Positions 1 through 12,762 of a stretch of DNA of 64,000 nt are shown here, piece by piece. The stretch is from assembly GCA_029582165.1 (NCBI GenBank), contig CM055871.1, forward strand, positions 379,501 to 443,500, read 5' to 3'. The position numbers and the translations under genes were made by a program. This DNA is from Portulaca oleracea (lineage: Eukaryota; Streptophyta; Magnoliopsida; Caryophyllales; Portulacaceae). The stretch's first letter is position 1; each line of letters begins with the position of its first letter. Under the pieces are notes generated by a model. The model was given only the letters and a program-made list of their open reading frames with translations, was not told the DNA's origin and did not search any database.

Positions 1-2841
1 TGGTTGGGGAATTGCTTTTCAAGAAAAGAAGGAATGTGGTTCTGGGTTAATTGATGGCATGAATAGGTAGATAAAAGTGTTAACTAACACCAGGCTTTTG
101 CGGTTCATCGTTTCGATGTATATAACTTGAGTTATGACCAAAACTGTAAAGTGTTGTGATTATATACGTGTTCTGAGGTTAGTACCTAAATGGATGTTGT
201 TCGTCTATTTAGAGACCCTTTTGATCTAAATGTTCAACATGAAAGTTTTAGACCATTCTATAAGATTTCCAGAATTGTAAAGTTTGTAACTATCGAATGT
301 CGGGAATGAAAGTTACGAGTCTTCGAATATGGGGCAATAATCTGAGTTACCCAGAAAATCAGTTTCTTGATATGATGTTCATGGCTAAATTCCGACCCTT
401 TTCCATGTGCAAATCAATTAGTGATCTAAATGAAAGTTGTAGGAGACACTCTGCGCTTTCCAGAAAGATATAATATACATTCATAAGATACCGGAGAGAG
501 AGTTATGGGCTTTTATGTGAGGCAAAAGTCTGAGTTTTCCAAAAAATGTTTGTGGCTTCTTCTGTTCTGGGCTGAAATTCGACCCTTTTTCTTGCTCAAA
601 TCAACTTGGGGTTAACATAAAAGTTGAAGTATGCATTACGAGCTTTCTATAGACAGCTCACCCTTTGTGAACCGATAAGTAGAACTCAAGTTACGATTTT
701 TCGAATAATTGAAGTTTAAATGGTTATCATTCTGGGCAGCTTGTAAATATGTTAATTTTTACCCTCTTTAGGCACGTTTCTAGCCTTCATGGTCAACTAC
801 GAAGTTGGAGGGCATGTTCTAAGCTTTTCCAAAAGTCCTCTTGTGACATGATTTGATATTTGAGGAATAAGTTATGATCTTACAAGTACGCCTTAGAACT
901 CGAGTTCATTATTGTTATTCTTAGAAAATTCACTAAGTTATTCTCTCATGCTACCACCTAAGTGAAGTCCTAATTTATGATTTTCGTTCTTGCAAAGCCC
1001 CTCCAAGAGATCGTTGCACTGCTGTTCAAGTCTCTGCCCGTCCATGCGTGTTTCTAAGTCTTCAGGTACGTATATTGTCTGATCTTTTATGAATAATATC
1101 ATGAATTAATCATTTATGTTAAGTTCTAAATTTATTGTATTTTATCCATGTTAATATGTAAAGTATCATGATCTATGTTCAAAATATATGCAAGTTTTCA
1201 TGGATTTTTAAGTAATCCAGGTCGATTTATCAGGATAATTTCACAGTTATTTCTAAGTAATTATGTAGTGGCGTACCCTTTATGTTATAAACTTTTACGA
1301 TAACTCTATGCTTTGGTTGGTTGAGTCCTTTCATGATTAAATTCCCTTTTACAAGTACAAGTCTTATTCAAGGAGATTGTAAGATTATATCTTTAAGTTA
1401 TGATTGGAAAAAGGGTAGTTTAAGGAACTAGTTTTATTAAGAATCCAAGGTCAATGTATCAAGGTTTAAGTTTTCAAGTTTTAGAAATTAATAAAGGTCC
1501 CGCCCCTGTTTATGGTGCCTTAGTGCACACCACGTTTATGGTGCCTTAGTGCACACAAAGGAAAAACATGCTTATGTGCCTTTGTGCACCCCAAGGTAAT
1601 TACATACGTGCCTTAGTGCACCCAAGGAAAATATAACTGAAGTATCTTAGTTGCACACCATGGAAACCTGGCCAGTAAAGGATACTTATCCACCATCCGG
1701 ATCTCCCGATCGGTCCGGGTATGCGCATACGGAGGCTTAGCCGATGATCGCAAGTAGGGGACCTTCAGGATAATAATACGGTAACTAAGTTTTAAGTAAT
1801 TAAGTACTTCAAGGATTTAAGCAAAGGGTTTAAGTCTTATAGGACTTGTTTATGGTTTTAAGTATATTTTTATGCCGTGTTATAAGTCACACTTTATGAT
1901 TAGTTTGAAGTAGCCGTTTATGCTATATGTTGGGTATACGATTTAACTCATGTTTTGTGACGTAAGTTACTTGTCACTTTCTAAGTCATGTGTTCCAAGT
2001 ACGGTTTGTGTCACGCATTAAGTGGTATGATATACCAAGTTTTATGTATCATAAGTTTTCCAAATTACTGGGATCAAAGTAAAGCTGCTTCAGTTACTTA
2101 CCAAGGATTATAAGTTTTGTTTTATGGAAGTTAAAGTCATATTTATGGGAAGGTTTCATGTGTGTGTTTATGTCAATTCATGCTTGATTTTATTTGATTT
2201 CAAACAAGTTTATGATTATCCAGCTACCTTTAAAAGGAAGAACTCATAAATATTTTCATTTAAGTTGTGATTTAAGTACAGGTTCAGTTATATTTCTTCA
2301 TGTTCAGGTTAAGTTATGGTCAAGCTAAGTACGTTATGCCACTCTTATTGTTTAACTGTTATTTCGTTGTTTTTAATGTTTTTGGAACCGCACTAAAGAA
2401 CTATAATGAATTACGAAAAGATTCTTACATGTTAGGGATATACGTACTGAGTTTAACTTACATTTCGAAGTTTTATGTTTTCGTTTAAGGAATCTCGGCA
2501 AAGAATAATGGAAAAGCCCCGGGAGGACGAAACCCTAGAGCACCCTAAGGAATCTAAAGGTGATTAGAGGCTCTCCAAGAAGGATTTAAAAGAAATTGTG
2601 ATTTAATGGCTTGTATAATTTTTTTGGGTTGTTTTATGTTGTTTTGAGATGGTTCAAGTTAGGTTATATTGATGATGCATGATTGGAGTTGGTTTATGGT
2701 TGATTGCTTTTGTGTGTTTAGTTATAGCCTTGTCCACCTCTGTGGACGGCGATAATTCTCTCAGGTGTTTATCCGCTGCTAATCATTGGGTTAGGTGAAT
2801 CATCAACTTAATCTAGTGGTTAGTAACCTGGGGGTGTTACA
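1..2841 (+). repeat. 5' LTR (3' part) of Tekay/Del-type gypsy element
   Basis: This stretch repeats in direct orientation at 9267-12094 with only scattered substitutions and small indels, so it is the downstream ~2.8 kb of a ~4 kb LTR whose first ~1.1 kb lies left of the window. It ends in GGGGTGTTACA, the same terminus as the 3' copy, and is followed by a primer-binding site. It contains GTGC...GCAC words at 1515-1650 and a series of diverged ~190-base units between about 190 and 900. Short open frames such as 2300-2488 are not conserved as genes. Clade assignment comes from the internal region. Confidence 0.95.
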
Positions 2842-2845
2842 ATTG

Positions 2846-2857
2846 TGGTATCAGAGC
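2846..2857 (+). other. Primer-binding site, initiator tRNA-Met type
   Basis: TGGTATCAGAGC starts five bases after the 5' LTR end. This is the standard plant LTR-element site complementary to the 3' end of initiator methionine tRNA, which primes minus-strand DNA synthesis. It fixes the LTR boundary and the plus-strand orientation of the element. Confidence 0.93.
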
Positions 2858-4529
2858 AAAACAAATTGGAAGAAACACCTTTGGGATATCTTTAGGTATT
2901 GAGGAAAAGTATATGATAAAGTTAGAGGTAATCAAGCAATATAAAGGATAGGATAAGAGTCTCTATGCACGTGATCTTCTAGAAATTAAGTACATAAGGT
3001 ACTTACAAAAATGCCTGAGTCTTGTTCTAAGATGAACAATGAAATTGGGGTACGAAAAAGGTCTAAGTATGTGCACGGTAGTATGAAAAGACCTAGGGAA
3101 CAAAGAGGTATGCATGGATATAGGGAAAATTGGGTTTAGATTGAGTTTTAAGTTCAAGATTTGTTACAAGTCCACAAGTTTAACGAGGTTTTGTAAATGA
3201 TGATGTTATGCATGTTTATGAGAAATGTTAAGTTATAAGTTGATGTGATGTTATAAGTGTGAGGTCAATTATGGTACATGAAGTTGTTTAAGACTTGATA
3301 TAGTTATGGGTTTCGTCCGGGCAAGTTTACGATTCAAGTTTATGCCAATAGAATGTTTGTTTTATTTTATCAATTTGTAAATTGTTATATGATAAGTGAG
3401 ATGGTCGACTCCGAAATGCCAGACTCTTAGGTAATGTTAGTAAAACCGCAGGACTGTGTTTCCTTGCGTATTATTAAATTAATGGACGCTTGCCATACGC
3501 TTAGAGAGAATCTGAACCCTCAATATCACGGCTTGGTGAGGAGGGCTCATTGTTTGTTATCGTTTCTACCGCATGTGCATCCCTGGACTTAGTTCTGGCG
3601 CAAGTACTGCAATCTTGTCTATATTTTCGAGTAGGGCGCCCATGAAGAACGATTTCAGATTTTAGGAACATGGTCTGTGGTGACCATTGAGTTAAAGGTC
3701 TACGAATATGCCGAATGCTGGGTGATGCAACCATGGGAAATCCCCTATTGTTTCATAGATCTGTTAGGCCCTAGCCTACTGTCCCGATTGAGGTTAAGGA
3801 GAATGACGTTACTAAGGACAATGAAGATGATGATGATGATGACGACGACCATACCCTTTCTTAGGGAGTTCAGGTTTTGTATGAGCAAGAAGAAGGGAGG
3901 AAGAACGAGAAGTAGCATGTTGTTGCGTATTATGTTGCGAATAATGGTGTAATCATGGAACAATTATCTTTTGATATTCATGCATATGGTGGTTTATATT
4001 ATAAGAACAAATTTTGCTTTCATATATTATGGTTGGGAGTTAGCATTTAACATCTCAAGGTTGCATGTGTTTAAAACCTGATATTTTAAGAAATGAGAAA
4101 GAGGAAGTATGTTTATGTTTACCGACTTGAGGGGAAAGTATGTATGCACTAATGTTCCAGTTAACCATGGATACAAGAAGGGGATTAATAATTTTTGGGA
4201 GCGTGGATTATAATTAAATTATGCGAGGATAACAAGGGACAAGGGGTATGGTTACGTAAGGATTACTTAAGTTTTATTTTATTTAATGCATAAACTGTAA
4301 AGGAGGTGAAATGATTGAGATTTAAGCTAAAATTTTATGATTATAATGTAGCGTGTCGTACGTATCGAACAACGACCACCCTTCTAACATGGAGAAGAAA
4401 CTGCTGATTCTCGAGGGCAGAACTTACAACTGTAGGGATCCCAAGGGGCTCCCCACGTTAACCCTGAGTCAGGGTCCTCAGCGAGCATGATGCCCCCACC
4501 TAACCCTTACCATCTCGAGTTTTAGACAA
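2858..4529 (+). pseudogene. Degraded leader and gag region of the Tekay-type element
   Basis: Between the primer-binding site and the protease no frame stays open for more than ~90 codons, although gag is expected here. I could not find a CCHC zinc knuckle. The short frames at 3501-3963 on both strands look like chance or remnants. The stretch is probably a heavily mutated gag plus untranslated leader, making this copy unable to build its own particles. Confidence 0.6.
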
Positions 4530-5207
4530 GTGATGCGGGAACTCTTACAGAGAATTCCAAATCCTAGTGTGGAAGGAAGTAATATTGTTAAGATTGATGA
4601 CCATGCTAATAGGGTAACCATCGGGACCTTCTATTTGGTTAAGGAAGCGGCCACTTTGGGTATTGTGATCACTGGAATTCTATTAATAAATGCAAGATCT
4701 GTTTATGCTTTATTTGATTCTGGTGCATCGCATTCATTTATTTCTGCGCGTGTTAATTCTGAGCTAGGCTTACAGAATCATGAAAAGGCAGTAGCGTATC
4801 AAATACAGCTACCAAATGGCCAAGTTATAGCATGTGAAAGGGCACTCCTGAATGTGCCGCTCAACATATATGAAAGAATCTTTCCAGTAGACCTTATTGT
4901 CATAGATATAGCTGAATTTGATGTTATCTTAGGCACGGATTGGTTAGCCAAGTATGGAGCCAAGTTAAAACGCGATAAAGGGATTGTTGTTTTGAAAAGT
5001 CAGTTAGGAGGTAATGTTCATTTCAAGGGTGAATCAGGAAAGCTCAATTGTAAGATTGCCTCATTGATGAAGGCAATAAGGCTCATACGCCAAGGAGCTG
5101 AAGGACATGTATGTTATGCGATGGGAAGTAAGCCAGAGGAGCTGAAAATCGAAGATATTCTCGTAGTAAGGGATTTTTCCAGATGTTTTTCCCGAAGAGC
5201 TAACTAG
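4530..5207 (+). pseudogene. Retroviral-type aspartic protease domain of Tekay-type element
   Basis: The frame carries the active-site motif LFDSGASHSFIS near residue 62, typical of Tekay/Del chromoviruses, and the downstream FDVILGTDWL motif of the same fold. The catalytic Asp is intact. The ATG at 4530 is internal to what should be a gag-pol polyprotein. The frame is lost near 5175, where the linker into reverse transcriptase ([13 protein letters not shown]) continues in another frame, so a frameshift separates protease from RT. Role: processing of the element's polyprotein. Confidence 0.85.
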
Positions 5208-6302
5208 CCTACTCCCGAGGAGGGAAATCGATTTTGAAATAGAGCTAGTACCAGGTATGCAACTAATATCAAATGCGCCTTATCGAATGGCACCCACTGA
5301 GTTGAAAGAGCTCAAGACCCAGCTGGATAAGTTGATTCAGTTAGGGTTTATAAGACTAAGTGTTTCTCCTTGGGGAGCACCAGTTTTGTTCATTAAGGAA
5401 AAAGATGGAAGCTTGAGGCTCTGTATCGATTACCGAGAGTTAAACAAGGTTACTATCAATAATAAGTATCCACTGCCCCGTATTGATGACTTATTTGACC
5501 AATTGCAAGGAGCAAGCGTGTTTTCCAACATTGATCTAAGGTCTGGATATCACCAGTTGAGGCTAAGGCCGGAAGATATACCCAAGACAACTTTTAGGAC
5601 CCGTTATGGGCACTACGAGTTTATTGTGATGCCTTTTGGGCTTACCAATGCACCGACAGTTTTTATGAATCTCATAAACATAATTTTTAGACCCTATCTG
5701 GATAAGTTGTGGTGGTCTTCATTGACGATATTTTGATTTACGCAAAGACTTGAGAAGAGCATGAACAACATTTAAGAATAGTGTTGCAAACACTGGGAGA
5801 ACACCAGTTATATGCTAAGTTAAGGAAGTGTGAGTTTTGGCTGGAAGAAGTAGCCATTTTAGGACATAGGGTGACCAAAGAAGGGATCAAAGTTGATCCT
5901 CAGAAGGTTGAAGTTGTCATGAACTGGGCTAGACCCCCAACCATTACCGAAGTAAGGAGCTTTTTAGGTATGGCAGGTTATTACAGGCGTTTCATACAAG
6001 ATTTTTCTAAGATTGCCTTGCTGTTGACTAGTCTAGTGAGAAAGACTATTAAGTTTGAATGATCATAAAAGTATAAGAAAGCATTTCAAGAACTCAAAAT
6101 GAGACTCACATCGGCCCCAATCTTGGCCCTGCCAGTGGAAGGAAAAGAATATGTCATATATAGTAACGCGGCCAAGCGAGGGTTAGGATGTGTCTTGATG
6201 CAAGATGGCAAGATCATAGCTTATGCCTCCCGGAATTGGAAGCGATATGAGCTGAATTACCCTGCACATGATCTAGGATTAACGATAGTAGTTTTACCTT
6301 GA
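5175..6302 (+). pseudogene. Reverse transcriptase and start of RNase H, broken
   Basis: RT motifs are clear: [51 protein letters not shown] and [10 protein letters not shown] frameshift near 5705 puts the catalytic FIDDIL motif in a different frame from the upstream part, and a stop follows at about 5750. Thumb and connection resume at 5781-6062 ([17 protein letters not shown]), then a stop. RNase H starts at about 6099, but the first catalytic Asp of its usual CDAS motif reads Asn (YSNAAKRGLG). The enzyme is dead in at least three ways. Confidence 0.9.
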
Positions 6303-6640
6303 AACTCTAGGGGTATTAATTATATGGTGTTTGTACCAAAGTCTTTACAGATCATCAAAGCCTCAGGTACATATTTACTTAGAAAGAGTTAAACTTAAGG
6401 AAACAAAGATGAGTGGAGCTCATCAAGGTTTATGACATACACATTCAGTACCATCCAAGAAAGGCAAATTCAGTAGTTGACGCCCTGAGTAGGAAAAATC
6501 AGCATGACACAGATGCACCGAAGATGGACAAATCAAGGCTCAGTCAGAAGATTCAAAAAGTAGGGACTGAAGTAGTCCTGCTAAATTATGTAAGGGCACA
6601 GTTGGCAGAACCTCAGGTACAACCCTCCATTTTGATTTAA
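6303..6640 (+). pseudogene. RNase H C-terminal part and linker to integrase
   Basis: After a frameshift near 6303 the remaining RNase H segment can be followed to YHPRKANSVVDALSRK at about 6452-6500, the usual end of the RNase H domain in plant gypsy elements, where V replaces the usual A of NxVADALSR. It links to integrase. Several stops interrupt the stretch, which no longer encodes a functional domain. Confidence 0.75.
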
Positions 6641-6655
6641 ATCGAGGAAGAACAA

Positions 6656-7855
6656 ATGAATAATGATCATTTAAGGTGTATCCGTGCAGGAATAGGACAA
6701 GGAAAAATGCCAGGGTTTTTGGTTCACGAGGATGGAACCTTAAGATTCCAAAATTGTCTATGTGTGCCTGCGGGTCGAGGTCTACAAGAGAGGATTCTGC
6801 ATGAAGGGCACGACACCCCATACTCATTCCACCCAGGAGGTACTAAGATGTACCGAGACATAAAGGAGAAGTTCTAGTGGCCTAACATGAAGAAGGACAT
6901 CGCCAATTTTTTGGATAAGTGTTTCACATGTCAAAAGGTGAAGATAGAGCACCAGAGGACTGCAGGAGAGTTAAGGCCATGAGAGATCCCTACATGGAAA
7001 TGGGATTCAATATCTATAGATTTTATCATGGGATTGCCCTTGACGGTCACTAAGAAGAATGCGATTTGGGTGATCGTGGATCGATTGACTAAGTCTACCG
7101 ATTTCATTCTAATCAATGAGAGTTGGAAGGTTGATAGGTTAGTAGATATTTATGTGAATGGAATAGTAAGGTTACACAGCACCCCCAAAGACATAGTCTC
7201 TGATCGAGACACCAGGATCCAATCACGACTTTGGGTAACTCTACAGAAGGCCTTTGGCACCACGCTGAGCTTCAATAGCTCGTATCATCTAGAAACAGAC
7301 GGTCAAACAGGAAGGGTAATTCAAATAGTAGAAGATATGCTTCGGGCATGCATCTTAGATTTTCAAGGAAGTTGGGAAGAGTTCTTACCATTAGTGGAAT
7401 TCTCCTACGACAATAGCTACCAAGCGACGATTCAGATGGCGCCTTTTGAGGCTCTTTACGGACGAAGATATAGATCCCCTTTATGTTGGAATGAGCTAGA
7501 TGAAACATTAATAGTGGGTCTCGAGATGGTACAAGACATGATGGATAAAGTACCGGTTATCCAGCAGCATATCAAGACCGCTAAAAGTCGGCAGAAAAGT
7601 TATGCTGATCGAAAAAGGAAACCTTTAGAGTTTCAGCCAGGAGATAAAGTATTTCTCAAGGTTTCACCCACTAAAGGAGTGCGTAGATTCAAGGTAAAAA
7701 GGAAGCTAAACCCTCGGTATATTGGGCCTTATGAGATTATTGGGAAGATTAACCCAATTGCGTATAGGCTTGAAATGCTTACAGAGTTAGAGCATTTTCA
7801 TGTTGTGTTTCATGTTTCTCAGTTGCGAAAATATATACCGGACCGAGCCATGTAG
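6656..7855 (+). pseudogene. Integrase of Tekay-type element with catalytic Glu lost
   Basis: The N-terminal HHCC zinc module is visible (HEGH...FHPGG, then CFTC after an in-frame TAG at 6875). The catalytic core starts with SIDFIMGLP (first Asp), has DIVSDRDTRI (second Asp), and reads TDGQTGRV where plant gypsy integrases have TDGQTERV. The third catalytic residue, Glu, is therefore Gly. The C-terminal part with GPYEIIGKI and FHVVFHVSQLRKY is typical. The 275-codon run from 7028 is the longest intact piece. It could not catalyse strand transfer. Confidence 0.92.
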
Positions 7856-8027
7856 TTGAACCCGAGCCAATGGCTATCGCGGAGAATCTATCTTATGAAG
7901 AAGTGCCAGTTCAGATTCTGGACCGGAGGGTCAAACTTTTACGCTCCAAGGAAATCCCTCTGGTGAAAGTCCTTTGGACTAATCACTCCACGTCGGAAGC
8001 TACATGGGAAACCGAAGAGGACATGTG
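7856..8027 (+). pseudogene. Chromodomain at integrase C terminus (out of frame)
   Basis: Just after the integrase stop at 7853-7855, another frame encodes LSYEEVPVQILDRR, VPLVKV-type (here IPLVKVLWTNHS) and EATWETEEDM. This is the integrase-linked chromodomain of Tekay/Del chromoviruses, thought to direct insertion toward particular chromatin. It is separated from integrase by a frameshift and ends at a stop near 8026. It is the best clade marker in the element. Confidence 0.85.
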
Positions 8028-8110
8028 AAACAATTACCCCCATTTTTTTAAGCCAAGACACCGAAGATAAGGGGGTAGTATTTTCAAGTTTCGGGGACGA
8101 AACTTCTTTT

Positions 8111-8123
8111 AAGGGGACTAAGA
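8111..8123 (+). other. Polypurine tract
   Basis: AAGGGGACTAAGA lies immediately before the TG that opens the 3' LTR. Such a tract primes plus-strand DNA synthesis. It fixes the LTR start at 8124. Confidence 0.85.
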
Positions 8124-11100
8124 TGTAATAACCCGAAGAAAATCTCTCCCTTAATACGTATTAATTAGTTTAATTGATCAAGGTTAATAATAAATCACGA
8201 ATAATTAAAGCGCGTGTTCCAAAATTTTGTTTTCCGAACCAAGTGTGTGTTTTGCAGGACTTGAACAGTGCAACGATTGTCAACGGATCAATTTATTTTT
8301 CCTTTCTTGAGAAATCGCTACCGATAAGTTTTACGGTGATTCTGATCGTACATGAATTCTTTTACTGAGACCTATGTACCAGGTCCTTCTTTACCCGAGT
8401 TATTTTAAGGTTATAAATATGAGGAATTTTATGGGAGGTTTTGGATATATTTATGTGAGTTACCAATAACACTCTTTTTCGGATTAATAAATTTCGGTAA
8501 TTTGGGAAATTAGGGAGATATGAGTATAAGGGGGGAGGATTAAAATTGATAAAATTTGTGCTATTTGGGCCATATGGGCCGGCCAAATAGAGGAAGAGAG
8601 GAGGAGTGTTTTATTTTTGGGCTTTAGAAGAGACTTATATATGTATATCAAGTTGGGGAGGGAGTATTATGTACGGGATTCAAATGTAATCACTCAAGCT
8701 CTCACTCTCTATCTTTCAAGTGTAAACTCCCTATCTTGATTTCTCATTCTTTTCTCACAAGTAAATATTGGTTAGAATCTGAATATTTAAGGATTTTATG
8801 TTGTTTTCATAGGGGATTTTGTGGTTCTAGTAGTTAGCCAAGGAAGAGTGAAGGATCCAAGTTTCCAAGCAAGAAAGTTGGGTAAATTTTAATAATTCTT
8901 GGCTATCTTAGTGTTGATTAAGTGAAATCCTTGCAAATAATGAGTATGCATGTGACTTTTAGTAACTTAATTCACTATGGAAGAAGGAAAATTTGATTTA
9001 AGTGTTGTTCATAGTTGTAGATTAGTTCTAGAACAAGTAATATGAAGGTTTTGAGAGATGAATGTTAGTTTAAGTTGAGGATTTAAGAAGTAGATGATGT
9101 GGTTATCTTGCATGGACCTAAGATGGGTTTTAAAGGTGGTTTTCTAGATGGTTTAGGTCTGAAAATTATGCATGTGATTGTTAATTTAAGTTTTAGGAGA
9201 GGTTTAGGCCCAATCACAAAAGTTTAAGTATGCATGTCTATGATTCATCATGAATATTGCAATCTGGTTGGGGAATTGCTTTTCCAGAAAAGAAGGAATG
9301 TGGTTCTGGGTTAATTGATGGCAAGAATAGGTAGATAAAAGAGTTACCTAACACCCGGCATTTGCGGTTCGTCGTTTCGATGTATATAACTTGAGTTATG
9401 ACCAAAACTGTAAAGTGTTGTGATTATATACGTGTTCTGAGGTCAGTACCTAAATGCATGTTGTTCGTCTATTTAGAGACCCTTTTGATGCAAATGTTCA
9501 ACATGAATGTTTTAGAGCATTCTTTAAGCTTTCAAGAATGGTAAAGTTTGTAACTATCGAATTTTGGGAATGTAAGTTACGAGTCTTTGAATATGGGGCA
9601 ATAATCTTAGTTACCCAGAAAATCAGTTTCATGATCTGATGTTCATGGCTAAATTCCGACCACATTCCATGTCCAAATCAATTAGTGGTCTAAATGAAAG
9701 TTGTAGGGGACACTCTGGGCTTTGCAGAAAGGCATAATATACGTTCATAGGTAACCGGGAGAGAGAGTTATGGGCTTTTATATGAGAGGCAAAAGTCTGA
9801 GTTTTCCAGAAAATGTTTGTGGCTGCTTCTGTTATGGGCTGAAATTCGACCCTTTCTCTTGCTCAAATCAACTTGGGGTTAAAATAAAAGTTAAAGTATG
9901 CATTACGAGCTTTCCATAGACAACTCAATCGTTCTAAACCGATAAGTAGAACTCGAGTTACGATTTTTCGAATAATTGAAGTTTAAATGGTTATCATTCT
10001 GGGCAGCTTGTAAATATGTTAGTTTTTACCCTCTTTAGGCACGTTTCTAGCCTTCATGGTCAACTACGAAGTTGGAGAGTATGTTCTAAGCTTTCCGAAA
10101 AGTCCTCTTATGACAATATCTGATATTTGAGGAATAAGTTATGATCTTACAAGTACGCCTTAGAACTCGAGTTCATTATTGTTATTCTTAGAAAATTCAT
10201 TAAGTTATTCTCTCATGCTACCACCTAAGTGAAGTCCTAATTTATGATTTTCGTTCTTGCAAAGCCCCTCCAAGAGATCGTTGCACTGCTGTTCAAGTCT
10301 CTGCCCGTCCATACGTGTTTCTAAGTCTTCAAGTACGTATATTGTCTGATCTTTTATGAATAATATCATGAATTAATCATTTATGTTAATTTCTAAATTT
10401 ATTTTGTATATCCATGTTTATATGTAAAGTATCATGATTTATGTTCAAAATATATGCAAGTTCTCATGGATTTTTAAGTAATCCAGGTCGATTTATCAGG
10501 ATAATTTCACAGTTATTTCTAAGTAATTATGTAGTGGCGTACCCTCTATGTTATAAACTTTTACGATAAATCTATGCTTTGGTTGTTGAGTCCTTTCATG
10601 ATTAAATTCCCTTTTACAAGTACAAGTCTTATTCAAGGAGGTTGTAAGATTATATCTTTAAGTTATGATTGGAAAAAGGGTAGTTTAAGGAACTAGTTTT
10701 ATTAAGAATCCAAGGTCAATGTATCAAGGTTTAAGTTTTCAAGTTTTAGAAATTAATAAAGGTCCCGCCCCTGTTTATTGTGCCTTAGTGCACACCACGT
10801 TTATAGTGCCTTAGTGCAAACAAAGGAAAAACATACTTATGTGCCTTTGTGCACCCCAAGGTAATTACATACGTGCCTTAGTGCACCCAAGGAAAATATA
10901 ACTGAAGTGCCTTAGTTGCACTCCATGGAAACCTGGCCAGTAAAGGATAATTATCAACCATCTGGATCTCTGGATCGGTCTGGGTATGCGCATACGGAGG
11001 CTTAGCCGATGATCGCAAGTAGGGGACCTTCAGGATAATAATACGGTAACTAAGTTTTAAGTAACTAAGTACTTCAAGGATTTAAGCAAAGGGTTTAAGT

Positions 11101-12094
11101 CTTATAGGACTTGTTTATGGTTTTAAGTATATTTTTACGACGTGTTATAAGTCACACTTTATGATTAGTTTGAAGTAGCCGTTTATGCTATATGTTGGGT
11201 ATACGATTTAACTCATGTTTTGTGACGTTAGTTACTTGTCACTTTCTAAGTCATGTGTTCCAAGTACGGTTTGTGTCACGCATTAAGTGGTATGATATAC
11301 TTAAAACCATAAACTGGGATAAAAGTAAAGCTGCTTCAGTTACTTGCCAAGGATTATAAGTTTTGTTTTATGGAAGTTAAAGTCATATTTATGAGAATGT
11401 TTCATGTGTGTGTTTATGTCAATTCATGCATGATTTTATTTGATTTCAAACAAGTTTATGATTATCCAGTTTCCTTTAAAAGGAAGAACTCATAAATATT
11501 TTCATTTAAGTTGTGATTTAAGTACATGTTCAGTTATATTTCTTCATGTTCAAGTTAAGTTATTGTCAAGCTAAGTACGTTATGCCACTCTTATTGTTTA
11601 ACTGTTATTCCGTTGTTTGTAATGTTTTTGGAACCACGCTAAAGAACTATAACGAATTACGAAAAGATTCTTACATGTTAGGGGTATACGTACTGAGTTT
11701 AAGTCTCATTTCGAAGTTTTATGTTTTCGTTTTAGGAATTTCGGCAAAGAAGAATGGAAAAGCCCCGGGAGGACGAAACCCTAGAGCACCCTAAGGAATC
11801 TGAAGGACGAAACCCTAGTGGCTCTCCATGAAGAATTTAAAAGAAATTGTGATTTAATGGTTTGTATAATTTTTTTTTGGCTGTTTTATGTTGTTTTCAG
11901 GTGGCTCAAGTTAGGTTATATTGATGATGCATGATTGGAGTTGGTTTATGGTTGATTGCTTTTGTTGGATTTAGTTATAGCCTTGTTCACCTCTGTGAAC
12001 GGCGGTAATTCTCTCAGATGTTTATCCGCTGTTAATCATTGGGTTAGGTGAATCATCAACTTAATCTAGTGGTTAGTAACCTAGGGGTGTTACA
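8124..12094 (+). repeat. 3' LTR of Tekay/Del-type element, complete, 3971 bases
   Basis: It begins TGTAATAACCC and ends GGGGTGTTACA. From 9267 on it matches 1-2841. A TATA-like box (TATATATG, 8636-8643) about 510 bases in, followed by a CT-rich start region, marks the likely U3/R promoter. The GTGC...GCAC words recur at 10787-10925. The first five bases after the LTR are TATTA, but the matching target-site copy lies outside the window. The low LTR divergence suggests the element is not very old, despite its broken coding frames. Confidence 0.95.
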
Positions 12095-12099
12095 TATTA

Positions 12100-12725
12100 G
12101 ATCCTCAATTCATGATTTTATAGAATAAGAAAATGGATACTTTTAATAAGTCGCATAAATAACATTAATGTTGGAAACCCCTTTTCTCTCATCTACTCCC
12201 ACGAAAGACTTTAGTTAACTCTTCAATTTTTTCGGGTTGTCGTAAATCATAATTATTGGTGCTAATATCTATTTTCATCACATATTAGCACATTTGGATC
12301 GTTTGCAAAATCCATAAATTTGTTAAAGCTTTTTCAGATAATTCGTGCACTAAAATCAAATTATTGTAAGGTTGTATAAATTGTTTAAGTGAATGATGTA
12401 CATAATATATGACGTATCCTTTCCATCCATGTATATATTGTTCTTACAAAAATAACAATAAGGAACAACGTTTCATAAGGACCCCTCCATCTAGTTGTAG
12501 AAACAAATTAAATCAATTTTATTTTGAAAAAAGTGAAAAAGGTCGACAATAATAATTTTTTCTAATAAACCAAAAAGGTAAAGAAGAAAATCAACCAGAT
12601 TTTTTCTCTATTGTTTCAGCGAAAAGAATTAATTTAGATTTCATGCATCGTACATAGTCAAATTCATTATAAATAAACTATCCCTAAAATCAACTTAATT
12701 TTTCAACTTAAATTATAATTTTAAA

Positions 12726-12762
<37 letters not shown>

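Noticed and set aside
2300..2488. 62-codon frame in the Tekay LTR, with an 82-codon counterpart at 11546
   Set aside because: Both copies come from LTR duplication, lengths differ, and no domain is present.
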